Both the position numbers and the translations under genes were made by a program. The notes under the pieces are model-generated. The model saw only the letters and a program-made list of their open reading frames with translations. It was not told where the DNA came from and ran no database searches. Positions 35,901 through 44,572 of a stretch of DNA of 64,000 bases are shown here, one piece after another (within the stretch, counting starts at the first letter, position 1; each line of letters opens with the position of its first letter). Source of the stretch: Rhodococcus tukisamuensis NBRC 100609 (GTDB lineage Bacteria; Actinomycetota; Actinomycetes; Mycobacteriales; Mycobacteriaceae); contig NZ_BCXG01000016.1 of the NCBI RefSeq assembly GCF_001894985.1, positions 36,709 through 100,708 of the forward strand, in the 5' to 3' direction.

Positions 35901-38900
35901 CGAGAAGTGCAGGGTGCGAGACGAACTCGTCACCGAGTAGCGCTCCCGCTGCTCGATCGCGAAGTTCTCCAGGCCGGCGTGGGTCACCACGACGCCCTTC
36001 GGCAGACCTGTCGAACCAGAGGTGTAGATGACGTACGCGGTGTGCTCGGGGCGCAGCGGCGCGAGCCGATCCGCGTCGACGATCGCGTCCGCGCGCAACT
36101 GCGCGCACCGCGCCTCGAAGGCCGGGTCGTCGAGGACCACCCAGACCACCGAGTCGGGCAGCGCTTCGCGGTGTGCGGCGAGCGTCAGACCGAATCGAAC
36201 CCCGGAGTCGGAGACCATGTGCTCGATGCGGTCGGCCGGGTACGCCGGGTCGATCGGCAGGAAGGCACCTCCGGCCTTGGCCACCGCCCACACGCCGAGC
36301 ACCGACTCCACCGACCGGGGCAGTGCCAGCGCCACGAAGGCCTCCGGACCGACGCCCGCGGCGATCAGCGCCCGCGCCACCCGGTTCGACCGCTCGTCGA
36401 GTTCGGCGTAGCTCAGTTCCCGGGCGCCGGCGACCAGCGCGGGTGCGGCCGGGTTCACGGCGACGGCTGCGGCCATCAACTCCGGCAGCGGGGTGCCCGC
36501 CGCGGCGGCCTCGCCGCGGACCGGCACCAGTCGCTCGTGCTCGGCGGTGTCGAGCAGGTCGATCGCGCCGACCGTCGCCTCGCTGTCGGAGGCGAAGGCC
36601 TCCAGCACCGTCAGCAGCCGGTGCGCGAAGCCCTCGACATCCTCGCGGGAGAACGCGGTCGACATGTACTTGAAGTTCAGTTCCAGTGTGGCGCCGAGGA
36701 TTCCGACGACAGCCAGCGGGTAGTGCGAGCCGTCCTTCACGTCGACGTCGAGCAGTCGCAGGCCGGCGATGTCCGACTCGTCGGTGACGCCCTGTCGGTC
36801 CACCGGGTACGACTCGAGCACCAACAGGGTGTCGAACAGGTTGCCCTTGCCCTCGGCGGTGATGATCTCGCTCAGGCCCACGTACTGGTGGCCGAGCAGC
36901 TGCGTCTGTTCCTGCTGGACCCGGGTCAGCAACTGCGCCACCGACTCGTCGGGGTCCACGCTCACCCGGACCGGAACGGTGTTGATGAACAGACCGACCA
37001 TGGACTCGACGTCGGCCAGCTCCGCCGGCCGACCCGAGACGGTGGCGCCGAAGAGCACGTCCTCACGCGCGGTGAGCCGTGCGAGCACCAGACCCCACGC
37101 GGCCTGCAGCAGCGTGTTGGTGGTGACCTCGAGCCTCCGGGCGAGCTGCTTCAACCGACCGTCGAGGTCGTCGTCGAGCACCACGGAGACGTCGTCAGGC
37201 GCGGCAACCGCCGGCTCCGCGCCGGTCCGGGCGGCCAACATGGTCGGCTCCTCCACGTCGGCGAGGAGGCGGTGCCACTGCGCGCGGCTGGCCTCGGCGT
37301 CCTGCGCCGCGAGCCACGCCAGGAAGTCCTTGTAGGTCCGCACCCGCGGAAGCATGTCCGAGGTGCCGCCCGCGGCGTACAGGGTGAGCAGGTCACGCAC
37401 GATCAGCGGCGTCGACCAGCCGTCGGCCAGGATGTGGTGGTTGGTGACCGTGAGGATCCACCGGTCCGCGTCCGTGCGGATCAGGTGGAACCGGGTCAGC
37501 GGAGCGGCAGTGAGGTCGAACCGGGAAGCCCGATCCGCCTGCATCAGCCGGGTCAACTCGGCGGACCGGACGTCGACGTCGAGCACCGACAGGTCGGTCT
37601 GCGTCCACGGCAGCGTCACGTCGTCGAGCAGCACCTGCAGGACCTCGCCGCTGTCCTCCTCCTGCACGAAAACGGTGCGGAAGACCTCGTTCCGGGTGAT
37701 CAGGGCCTGCCCCGCCGTGCGCATCCGGTCCGGATCGACCTCGCCGCCGAGTTCGAGCACGATCTGCGCGGTGTAGACGTCGACATCCTCGGCAAGCAGC
37801 GAGTGGAAGTACATGCCGTGCTGCAGCGGCGCGGGCGGCCACACGTCGACCAGCGCCGGGTATCGCTGCTCGAACCGCTCGATCTGCTTCTGCGACAGCG
37901 TCACCAGGTCCAGGTCCGACGGGGTGAGGCCGCCGGCCGACTCGTCGGAAGCATAGGTCGCGACGGCCTCGAGTGCCCGGACCCACCACTGCGCGAGGTG
38001 CTCGGCCTCGTCCGCGGAGAGCAGCTCGGACGCGTAGGTGAACGACGCCGCGAGGTGCGCGCCGGCGCCCTCGCCTTCGATACCGGCGTTGATCTCGACA
38101 GTGGCCGAGAGTGCCGCGTCGGCGTCGTGCGCCGACAGGAAGCCGCCGATGCCGACGGAGTCGTCCGGCGTCCACGGCGCACCCGCAAGGTCCTCGCCCA
38201 ACGCCGCCGACGTCCGCCCGAGGTAGTTGAACATGATCTGCGGCGACGCGAACTCGGCGAGCGTGCCGCCGGTGTCCTCGCGCAGGTGCCGCAGCAGCCC
38301 GAAGCCGAGGCCGCCGTCCGGCACCGCCAGCAACTGCTCCTTGACGGCCTTGACCACGGCGCCTGCCGCGTCCCCGCCGTCAAGGGCATCGTCGACATCG
38401 AGCCCACCGTGGTCCAACCGCACCGGGAAGATGTTGGTGAACCAGCCGACCGTCCGGGACAGGTCCGCCCCGACGATCACGTCGTCGTCGCGGCCGTGGC
38501 TCTCGAGCGCCACCAGGACCGAGGACTCGTCGACCCCACGGTCGCGACGCCAGCGGGTCACCGCGAGCAGCAGCGCCGCGAGCAAACCGTCGTTGACGCC
38601 GCCGCGGAAGGCGCGGGGCACGCTGGTGAGCACCGCGTGGGTGACCTCCGGGGAGAGGTCGATGCGGACCGTTCGCGCGGTCGCGGAGGTGTCGCGCGCC
38701 GGGTCGAAGGCGCGCGACCCGAGCACCGGGTCCGGACCCTCGAGTGCGCGCTGCCAGTGGTCGAATTCGCTTGCCCGAGAATCGCTCAGGGCCTCGTCAC
38801 GCAGGGCGTGTGCCCACCGCCGCACAGAGGTGCCGACCGGCTCGAGCTGCGCGGGCTGACCCACCGCGAGCCCGGTTGCCGCGATCGCCAGGTCCGGCAG

Positions 38901-41900
38901 CACGACCCGCCAGGACACACCGTCGATTGCGAGGTGGTGGATCACCAGAAGCAGCCGGGCGGCGCCCGACGGTGCGCGCAGCCACACGGCCGCGACCAGC
39001 AGGCCGGCGGCCAGGTCGAGGCGGTCGGCGGCCGCGTCGAGCTGCTCCGCCACTACCGACTCGAACTCTTCGGTGCCGGGTTCGGCGGTGACGTCCTGTC
39101 GGGAGATCACGTCGACGGCCCGCACCGAGCCGACCTCGCGAACCTCGAAGGCCCAGTCGCCGTCGTCGGTCCGGGAGAGCCGCGAGCGCAGTGCGTCGTG
39201 GTGGTCCAGGACCGACTGCAGCGCGCCGCCGAGGACGTCCTCGGTCAGGTCTGCTCCCAGGTTGAGCAGGATCCCCTGGGACCGGCGGGCAAAGGGACCC
39301 TGGTCCAGCATCCAGCGTCCGACGGGCAGCAGCGGCACCTCTCCGACACCGCCACCGGGCAGCTCCTCGAGCACCGACGCGATCTCGTTGCTGAGGGCGC
39401 GCTGCGCGACGAGTTCGGCGAGCCGGGCGACAGTCTTGCAGTCGAACACGTCGCGGGTGGTGAAGGCGACGCCAGCCTCCTTCGACCGGGACACCAGCTG
39501 GATCGACATGATGCTGTCGCCGCCGAGCGCGAAGAAGCTGTCCTCGATGCTGACCTCGGCGAGCCCGAGCACGTCGCCGAAGACCGTCGCGATGGTCTTC
39601 TCGAGCTCCGTGACCGGGGCGACGTACTCCACCGTCCGAGCCTTGAAGTCGGGTTCCGGCAACGACTTCCGGTCGATCTTGCCGTTCGCGTTGAGCGGCA
39701 GGTCGTCGAGCGTGACGACCGTCGACGGCACCATGTAGCTCGGCAGGTGCAGCCCGGCGTACTCGATGAGTGCGGGGACGTCCAGCTCGGCACCGGGTGC
39801 GGGGACCGCGTACGCGATCAGACGTTGACCGAGCTCGCCCTCGTGCACAAGCACGGCGACCCGGACCACGTCGGGGTGGCCGAGCAGCACGGCCTCGATC
39901 TCGCCGAGCTCGACACGGAGACCGCGGATCTGGACCTGGAAGTCACTGCGGCCCTGGTACTCGAGCTCACCGTCGGCGTTCCACCACACCACGTCGCCGG
40001 TGCGGTACATGCGCCCGCCGTCGGCGGCGAACGGGTCGGCCACGAACATCGACGAGGTCAGTGCGAACCGGCTGCCGTAGCCGCGCGCCACGCCCTCGCC
40101 GCCGACGTACAGTTCGCCGGTGACGCCGGGCGCCACCAGCCGCAGCTGCGAGTCCAGGACGTACACGCCGAGGTTGCCGATCGGCCCACCGATCGGGATC
40201 CGGCCCTCCCGGTACGCGGTGTCGACGGCGGCGATCCGATGCGAGGTGACCATGTCGGTCGCCTCGGTGGGACCGTAGTTGTTGTACAGCCGTACCCCGC
40301 CGGCCTCGAGCTGGTGCAGGCGGTGTGGACGCACTGCCTCGCCGCCGAGCAACACCGCGCGCAGGCGCGGCAGCGCGGCCCGGGTGTCGTGGTCGAGCAG
40401 CACGTTGAACGCGCTCGGGGACATGTTCGCGATGGCGACGTCGCCGCGCTCGACGATCCCCAGGATCTCCACGGGATCGAAGCCCTCGTCGGGCAGGTGC
40501 AGCACCGCCCCCTCGGTCAGCGCGACCCACACGTTCTTCTGCGTCTGGTCGAACACCGGGGCGTTGCCCACCAGAACGCCGTCGCCCTCGGTCAGACCGA
40601 GTTCGCCGCGGTACCACTCGACGATGTTCGCGAATCCGCGCATCGGGACCAGTGTCGGCTTGGGGCGCCCGGTCGAGCCGGAGGTCGAGATGACGTACGC
40701 GAGCCGGGCGTCGGCCTCGCTTCCCCAGGAGTTCGGTACGGGCAAGTCGTCGAGGTCCGCGATGCGGGCCTGCGCGATCGGGTCGTCGAGCAGGATCATC
40801 GGGCCGGCATAGCCGGCGGCGCCGGCCCAGGCGCTGGTCGCGACGAGACATCGCACGTCGCAGTCCTCGAGGAGTGCCTGCGCCCGCTCGACGGGAGCAA
40901 CGACGTCAACGGGCGCGTACGCGGCGCCGACCTTCCACACCGCCAGCATGCTGACGAGCCAGTCGATCGACCGAGGCACGATCAGCGCGACGACGTCGTC
41001 GACACCCACACCACGACCGGCCAGTTCACGGGCCAGCCGGTTCGCACGACGGTCGAGTTCGCCACGAGTGACGGTCAGCTCTCCCGCCACCGCGGCCACC
41101 GCGGCCGGGTCCGCCGCGACCGAGCGGTCCCAACGGTCGGTGATGTCGACGCCGAAGGACACCGGAGCCCCGGCGCCGGCAGCCAGCAGCTGCTGAGCCT
41201 CGCCTGCCTCGAGCAGGTCGAGCCGGTTGACCACAGTGCCGCGGTCGGCCGAGAGAAAGGTCCGCAGGTAGTTCAGGAACCGGTGGTGGTAGCCACCGAG
41301 TTCGCCCTCGGAGTACAGGTTCGGGTTGCCCTCGAAGTCGATCTGGACACTCTTGCCCGCGACACTCGGGTAGAGGTTGACCGCGAGATCCTCCACCGGG
41401 CCCGTGCTGAGCACCTTGAACCGGCCGGTGAAGTCGCCGAACCGGAGCTCACGGTGAAACATCATGATGTTGATCGACGGGCCGAAGAAACCCCGCTCGC
41501 CGGTGACGGCACCCGCATCGCGACGCATGTCCTCGTGCCGGTACATCTGCCGACGCAGTGCCCCGGTCAGTTCGAGGTTCGCCGCGGCGATCAATTCGTC
41601 CACGGTGGTGTCCGAGTCGATCCGCAGCCGCAGCGGGACGACGTTGGAGACCATGCCTCCGGAACGGCGCAGCACCGCGGTGGCACGCGCGGAGACCGGC
41701 AGGCTGAGCACCACGTCATTGCTACCGGTCATACCGGCCAGGTAGGCGGCGAAGGCCGCCACGATGGCGGGGGTCTCGCCGGCGACACTGCTGTCCGCGG
41801 TGGCCGCGAGCAGCTCCGAGGTTGCGTCCGGGACCAGCTCGCCCGCAACCGTGGCATGCGAGTCCACCGGCGCGGTGCGGCCACTCAGGCTCAACGGGGC

Positions 41901-42575
41901 GGGTAGGTCCGCAACCCGCCCGGACCAGTACTCCCGGTCACGCTGGAATCGGGGCGAACTGCGGTACGCCAGTTCGTTGTTGTAGATCTTGACGAGCTCT
42001 TCGGCATGGCCGGCCTCGATGTCGCGGCCCTGCACGACGGCCGTGTACAGCTCGGCGGCACGGTTGAGGATCGCCATTGCGCCGAAGCCGTCGAGCGCGA
42101 TGTGGTGGATCCGGCAGTACCAGTAGCTGTGGGTCTCGCTGAGCTTGAGCACGGTGGAGACGATCAGCCGGTCCTCGAACAGGTCGAGGGGCGACCCGTA
42201 GTCCTGGCGCATCCAGGCCTGCGCCGCGGCGACCGGGTCGTCCTGGTCGGAGAAGTCGAGGAACCGGACGTGGTCGTCGATCGAGCGGTCGACGACCTGC
42301 TCGGGTATCCCGTCCGCGGGGACCAGGCGGAGGTATCCGGAACCGAATTCCTTGCCGGCGATCCGGTTGGTCATGGTCAGGATGTCGACGTCGAGGAGTC
42401 CGTCGACCTCGATGTACTGGGCGATGGTGAGCGGGACATCCCCGGCGGCCTGCTGTGCGAACCACATACCCCGCTGAGCGGACGACAGTGGAAACTGCCC
42501 GGAGGTGTGCGCTGCCGGTGCCTGCGACGCCTCCTCCGGGGCTCCACCAGATCCGACTGCACCCAGGGTGTCCAA
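32997..42575 (-). CDS. Nonribosomal peptide synthetase, modules 1-2 and the C domain of module 3
   Basis: A 3192-residue synthetase that starts the line. Approximate domains: C1 1-460, A1 460-975, T1 980-1058 (LGGDSI), E1 1060-1550, C2 1555-2005, A2 2015-2525, T2 2530-2600 (LGGNSL), C3 2615-3070, then an A-lobe-like tail 3080-3180. C1 has HHIALDGFG, MYRHEDMRRDAG, FFGPSINIMMF and TGPVEDLAVNLYP, features shared with the initiating C domain of EntF, so it probably takes an acyl or aryl group from outside the line. E1 (HHLAIDG) predicts D at residue 1, and C2 is of the D-donor type. A1 is unusual: motif A3 reads TSGSTGRPKPT and the pocket opens with FDQTQK (code DQKNLGNDM). The A2 code is DALFIGAVA. 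Start is TTG at 42575 with GGGGGAG 7 nt upstream; the nearby ATG at 42591 is out of frame. Confidence 0.93.
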   Translation of the reverse strand: MDTLGAVGSGGAPEEASQAPAAHTSGQFPLSSAQRGMWFAQQAAGDVPLTIAQYIEVDGLLDVDILTMTNRIAGKEFGSGYLRLVPADGIPEQVVDRSIDDHVRFLDFSDQDDPVAAAQAWMRQDYGSPLDLFEDRLIVSTVLKLSETHSYWYCRIHHIALDGFGAMAILNRAAELYTAVVQGRDIEAGHAEELVKIYNNELAYRSSPRFQRDREYWSGRVADLPAPLSLSGRTAPVDSHATVAGELVPDATSELLAATADSSVAGETPAIVAAFAAYLAGMTGSNDVVLSLPVSARATAVLRRSGGMVSNVVPLRLRIDSDTTVDELIAAANLELTGALRRQMYRHEDMRRDAGAVTGERGFFGPSINIMMFHRELRFGDFTGRFKVLSTGPVEDLAVNLYPSVAGKSVQIDFEGNPNLYSEGELGGYHHRFLNYLRTFLSADRGTVVNRLDLLEAGEAQQLLAAGAGAPVSFGVDITDRWDRSVAADPAAVAAVAGELTVTRGELDRRANRLARELAGRGVGVDDVVALIVPRSIDWLVSMLAVWKVGAAYAPVDVVAPVERAQALLEDCDVRCLVATSAWAGAAGYAGPMILLDDPIAQARIADLDDLPVPNSWGSEADARLAYVISTSGSTGRPKPTLVPMRGFANIVEWYRGELGLTEGDGVLVGNAPVFDQTQKNVWVALTEGAVLHLPDEGFDPVEILGIVERGDVAIANMSPSAFNVLLDHDTRAALPRLRAVLLGGEAVRPHRLHQLEAGGVRLYNNYGPTEATDMVTSHRIAAVDTAYREGRIPIGGPIGNLGVYVLDSQLRLVAPGVTGELYVGGEGVARGYGSRFALTSSMFVADPFAADGGRMYRTGDVVWWNADGELEYQGRSDFQVQIRGLRVELGEIEAVLLGHPDVVRVAVLVHEGELGQRLIAYAVPAPGAELDVPALIEYAGLHLPSYMVPSTVVTLDDLPLNANGKIDRKSLPEPDFKARTVEYVAPVTELEKTIATVFGDVLGLAEVSIEDSFFALGGDSIMSIQLVSRSKEAGVAFTTRDVFDCKTVARLAELVAQRALSNEIASVLEELPGGGVGEVPLLPVGRWMLDQGPFARRSQGILLNLGADLTEDVLGGALQSVLDHHDALRSRLSRTDDGDWAFEVREVGSVRAVDVISRQDVTAEPGTEEFESVVAEQLDAAADRLDLAAGLLVAAVWLRAPSGAARLLLVIHHLAIDGVSWRVVLPDLAIAATGLAVGQPAQLEPVGTSVRRWAHALRDEALSDSRASEFDHWQRALEGPDPVLGSRAFDPARDTSATARTVRIDLSPEVTHAVLTSVPRAFRGGVNDGLLAALLLAVTRWRRDRGVDESSVLVALESHGRDDDVIVGADLSRTVGWFTNIFPVRLDHGGLDVDDALDGGDAAGAVVKAVKEQLLAVPDGGLGFGLLRHLREDTGGTLAEFASPQIMFNYLGRTSAALGEDLAGAPWTPDDSVGIGGFLSAHDADAALSATVEINAGIEGEGAGAHLAASFTYASELLSADEAEHLAQWWVRALEAVATYASDESAGGLTPSDLDLVTLSQKQIERFEQRYPALVDVWPPAPLQHGMYFHSLLAEDVDVYTAQIVLELGGEVDPDRMRTAGQALITRNEVFRTVFVQEEDSGEVLQVLLDDVTLPWTQTDLSVLDVDVRSAELTRLMQADRASRFDLTAAPLTRFHLIRTDADRWILTVTNHHILADGWSTPLIVRDLLTLYAAGGTSDMLPRVRTYKDFLAWLAAQDAEASRAQWHRLLADVEEPTMLAARTGAEPAVAAPDDVSVVLDDDLDGRLKQLARRLEVTTNTLLQAAWGLVLARLTAREDVLFGATVSGRPAELADVESMVGLFINTVPVRVSVDPDESVAQLLTRVQQEQTQLLGHQYVGLSEIITAEGKGNLFDTLLVLESYPVDRQGVTDESDIAGLRLLDVDVKDGSHYPLAVVGILGATLELNFKYMSTAFSREDVEGFAHRLLTVLEAFASDSEATVGAIDLLDTAEHERLVPVRGEAAAAGTPLPELMAAAVAVNPAAPALVAGARELSYAELDERSNRVARALIAAGVGPEAFVALALPRSVESVLGVWAVAKAGGAFLPIDPAYPADRIEHMVSDSGVRFGLTLAAHREALPDSVVWVVLDDPAFEARCAQLRADAIVDADRLAPLRPEHTAYVIYTSGSTGLPKGVVVTHAGLENFAIEQRERYSVTSSSRTLHFSSPSFDASVLELLLAVGAGATMVIAPTEVYGGDELRILLQSQRVTHAFVTPAALSTVDPAGLDEVTAVIVGGDACGPELVSRWAVGRAMFNAYGPSEGTVATNISSALVPGGAVTIGGPIRGVAAVILDSRLRPVPVGVAGELYVSGPAVARGYHGRSALTSERFVADPYGAPGARMYRTGDVVRWVEAPAGLEVEYVGRSDFQVKVRGFRIELGEIDAALDAHDAVDFAVTVGRTGPTGDVLLASYVVPVAGQSVVVAELKEFVSRTLPAHMVPSAIVLLDALPLTVNGKLDRKALPDPDFGADAGEHVEPGSPVEVAVAGVFADVLGIERVSATESFFALGGNSLSATRVVARVNSAVGSALGVRDLFEASTVAELAARAVSAEGRAPRPALVAAERPEQVPLSLAQQRMWLINRLDPASPAYNIAIAVRLYGRLDFDALELAVADVLGRHESVRTVYPDDEGVPRQVVLPVSSVQIDLSPVPVDGDAVPAALVEFASQGFDVTTTPPLRTRLFQADDQEYVLALVVHHISADGASMGPLARDVMLAYGRRVTGAVPDWAPLAVQYADYALWQREVLGAEDDSESLAWRQLDFWEGTLAGMPGLIELPTDRPRPARQSMRGGKVDFEIDADLVAGLHEIARRGGATLFMVMHAALATLLSRLTANEDIAISTAVAGRGEAELDEMVGMFVNTLVLRTAVDGGRGFAEIVQQAKKTDLEAYAHADVPFDSVVERLNPVRSPSYSPLAQVMLSFENLGRPTLELPELTATEFDSGLVMAKTDLKLTLVENRDATGAVSSLSASLFYAADLFDEATVIGFADRFLHIVRTVVTDADAVVGDIDIWNAPEVVGRSAAAPTVDDLPRLVATVAESSSDTIALEHDGITVTYGQMDERLKLLTASLADRGMAVEAIVTTALTSLVPTILLAAGGSGAGDGFADVVDKLVADAHARARATSQSADSSGLVAGG
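33000..33330 (-). other. C-terminal A-lobe-like segment of the upstream NRPS (possible docking element)
   Basis: After C3, the protein continues with ALEHDGITVTYGQMDERLKL, LADRGMAVEAIV and LTSLVPTI, then a Gly-rich stretch, a short amphipathic segment and the stop. It resembles only the first lobe of an adenylation domain and cannot be catalytic. By-eye alignment with the N-terminus of the next protein shows roughly 40% identity over about 85 residues (shared VTY, DERL, RGM, AIV, LVPTI). Confidence 0.7.
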
Positions 42576-43056
42576 GGTTTCGCTCCCCCATCTCGACGAA
42601 GTTCCGTCGCTGTGTCTCGTCGTGGTCTCGCTCGTGGCACGACAGTTCCCTGCCGATCCACAGTTGTCATCGCTCCGGCATCACCCTTTGTTAGCTCACG
42701 CCTCCTCAGGAAACCACCACGACCACGTCAGCCGCCTCACGTTGCCGACATTATGTCGGCAATCACAGACGAACGCCGGTCGATCGGCCACCCACTCGTG
42801 GCGAGCGGCCATCGTCCGGCGTGCGAGACAACCGCCCGGAATCATGTCACATGCAAACGGGACGACAGCACACCACACCGCGGCGGAGCACCCGTAGTTG
42901 TTATCAGTTCCCCCGCCGCACGACAAAATTCTGTGCGCAGCGTCTCCCCCACTCTCCCACAGGGTTACTCGACGGTAAGTTGACGTTCGGTTCCGGATAA
43001 TCGGGACCCGCGCCGAGGCGCCCGATCGGCGTGGTCACGGGCAGCTCGCACCGCCG
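42576..43056. other. Promoter region upstream of the NRPS operon
   Basis: No convincing gene in 480 bp; the short ORFs are Cys- or Arg-rich and have no family signature. It holds the NRPS promoter and a perfect 9-bp inverted repeat (42742-42762). No iron box of the TTAGGTTAGGCTAACCTAA type was seen. Confidence 0.55.
42742..42762. promoter_or_regulatory. Perfect inverted repeat upstream of the NRPS operon (putative operator)
   Basis: TTGCCGACA and TGTCGGCAA are separated by TTA and centred about 175 bp upstream of the first NRPS start. It is the only strong dyad I found in this promoter region, so it is a candidate site for the unknown NRPS regulator. Confidence 0.5.
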
Positions 43057-43938
43057 CTACACCAGGTTCGCCCCGGCACCCATTCGCCGGCGGACATCCC
43101 GCAACAACACATGGTTGGCACCGTGCCGGACGAACCGCGGCAGGAACCTGTTGACGAACGAGACGGTCGCGAAGAGGTTCTCGAACCGTCGGCGATCGGT
43201 CTCGGTCCACTCGATGTCGAGCAGGTCCCGGAACAGGGGCGGCAGGAATCCTGCGGTCAGGAACTGAAGCAGGTTCCCGAAGGCGGCCCGCAGCGGCCAG
43301 GCGATCATCCTCAGGTTCACCAGGTCGTCCAGGTACCGACGGGTCCGCTCGTCGATGGTCACCTGCTCGCAGGCCAGGTTCCAGTACCGGTCGAAGTCGG
43401 CGCGGGTGGGCGGCCACATGTCCTCGGTGACCTGCAGGGTGGTGCCGAGCGTGGACGACGACTGGTAGAACGCCTCGGCCTGCTCCTCGGTCAGCTTGCC
43501 GTGCAGCAGCTGGTGACTGTCCTCGAACCCGACGTAGAGGCACGCGGCCACGTACATCTGCAGCTCACGGTCGAAGGCGTTGTACTCGACGGGGCTGTTC
43601 TCGTCCGAGCGCACGTGCCGGTGCACGCCGTTGACCGCCTGCCGGTAGGCGAGGCGTTCCTCCTCGCTGCCCAGGATGGCGACCGCGAGGTACTGGAAGG
43701 TGGTGCGGGCGCGTTTCCAGGGATGCCGGACCAGGCTGCCGGACTCGACCTTGCTCTCCATCACGCCGTACGCGACCCCGGGCCACCCCAACTGCATGAT
43801 GACGTTGGCGGCGCCGCCCGCGAACGCCCAGAAGTCGAGGGCGTCGGTGATCAGCACCTCCCGGCGGTTCCGGCGCCGCACCTGCGAGCCGATCTCGATC
43901 CGGGTGTACGCGGTGGTGAGCGTCGGCTCGGTATCCAT
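43057..43938 (-). CDS. DUF2236 / MpaB-family oxygenase-like protein at the end of the mce operon (copy 2)
   Basis: A 293-residue DUF2236 protein. The conserved block reads VNGVHRHVRSDENSPVEYNAFD, then ELQMYVAACLYVG and LGTTLQVTEDMWPP. The order and wording are shared with the protein at 1762-2553, including the His that may bind haem. The ATG at 43938 is 40 nt after the mce-associated gene stop on the same strand, so it is probably the last gene of the mce operon. If it is an oxidase, it may act on the imported lipid; this is inferred from position alone. Confidence 0.8.
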   Translation of the reverse strand: MDTEPTLTTAYTRIEIGSQVRRRNRREVLITDALDFWAFAGGAANVIMQLGWPGVAYGVMESKVESGSLVRHPWKRARTTFQYLAVAILGSEEERLAYRQAVNGVHRHVRSDENSPVEYNAFDRELQMYVAACLYVGFEDSHQLLHGKLTEEQAEAFYQSSSTLGTTLQVTEDMWPPTRADFDRYWNLACEQVTIDERTRRYLDDLVNLRMIAWPLRAAFGNLLQFLTAGFLPPLFRDLLDIEWTETDRRRFENLFATVSFVNRFLPRFVRHGANHVLLRDVRRRMGAGANLV

Positions 43939-43978
43939 GGTTGCTGTCCTTACGTTCGTATCGACTCTCTGGTGTCGA

Positions 43979-44572
43979 CTACTTGGTGTCGACGTTGTCG
44001 ACCACCCAGCGGTCGCCGTCGCGTACGAGGCTGACCACCATTCGGTACTTCTGGGAGTTGCCCTCCGGCGAGAGGACGTTCTTCGCCTGCTGGTCCACGA
44101 ACACCAGCACCACCGCCGACGAGTCGTCGAGGCTCTCGATGCCGACGTGGTCCGCGGTCGCGGTCGCCTGCCCCTTGCCCTCCGTGACGATCTGGCGCAG
44201 CGCGTCGACCATCTCGTTGTACTTGCCCGCGAAGGCCGGGGTGGACATCCCGACCACCTTGTCCCGGTTGGCGTCCAGGCTCTGGAAGTCGAACGAGGAC
44301 AACGCCACCGAGTAGTCACGGGCGATGTCGACCGCCTCGCCGCGCAAGGCGTCGGCGTGGCGGGCCGCCAGCGCCTGGATCACCAACGCGACCGAGACGG
44401 CGGCCAGCGCGCACACCAGCAGCAGGGCCGCCAGCATTCGGGGCCGCCGCATCGCCGCCGCCCTGGGCCCCGCGACGCCGGCCTCGTCGGGGGTGGCCGC
44501 CATCGGGTCGTCGTCGGCCGGGATCGCCTCCATCACGCTGGTCGTGGCGGGGTCGGTGTGCTCACTTGCCAT
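43979..44572 (-). CDS. Mce-associated membrane protein (Mas-type)
   Basis: A 197-residue protein with an acidic cytoplasmic N-terminus of about 45 residues, one membrane helix (MLAALLLVCALAAVSVALVIQALA, about residues 46-69) and an exported NTF2/SnoaL-like domain ending in DRWVVDNVDTK. This layout and place, directly after mceF, are typical of mce-associated proteins (for example OmamA/Mas in mycobacteria), which are thought to stabilise the Mce complex. Its start overlaps the mceF stop by 11 nt. Only one such gene follows mceF; two are common elsewhere. Confidence 0.85.
   Translation of the reverse strand: MASEHTDPATTSVMEAIPADDDPMAATPDEAGVAGPRAAAMRRPRMLAALLLVCALAAVSVALVIQALAARHADALRGEAVDIARDYSVALSSFDFQSLDANRDKVVGMSTPAFAGKYNEMVDALRQIVTEGKGQATATADHVGIESLDDSSAVVLVFVDQQAKNVLSPEGNSQKYRMVVSLVRDGDRWVVDNVDTK

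Noticed and set aside
42696..42926. Cys-rich 76-residue ORF upstream of the NRPS
   Set aside because: Overlaps the dyad at 42742-42762, no homology pattern, no convincing start signal.
42576..43056. Iron regulation of the NRPS (siderophore hypothesis)
   Set aside because: C1 resembles EntF, but I found no IdeR/DtxR-type iron box, no siderophore uptake genes and no aryl-acid genes in the window, so a siderophore role is not supported.
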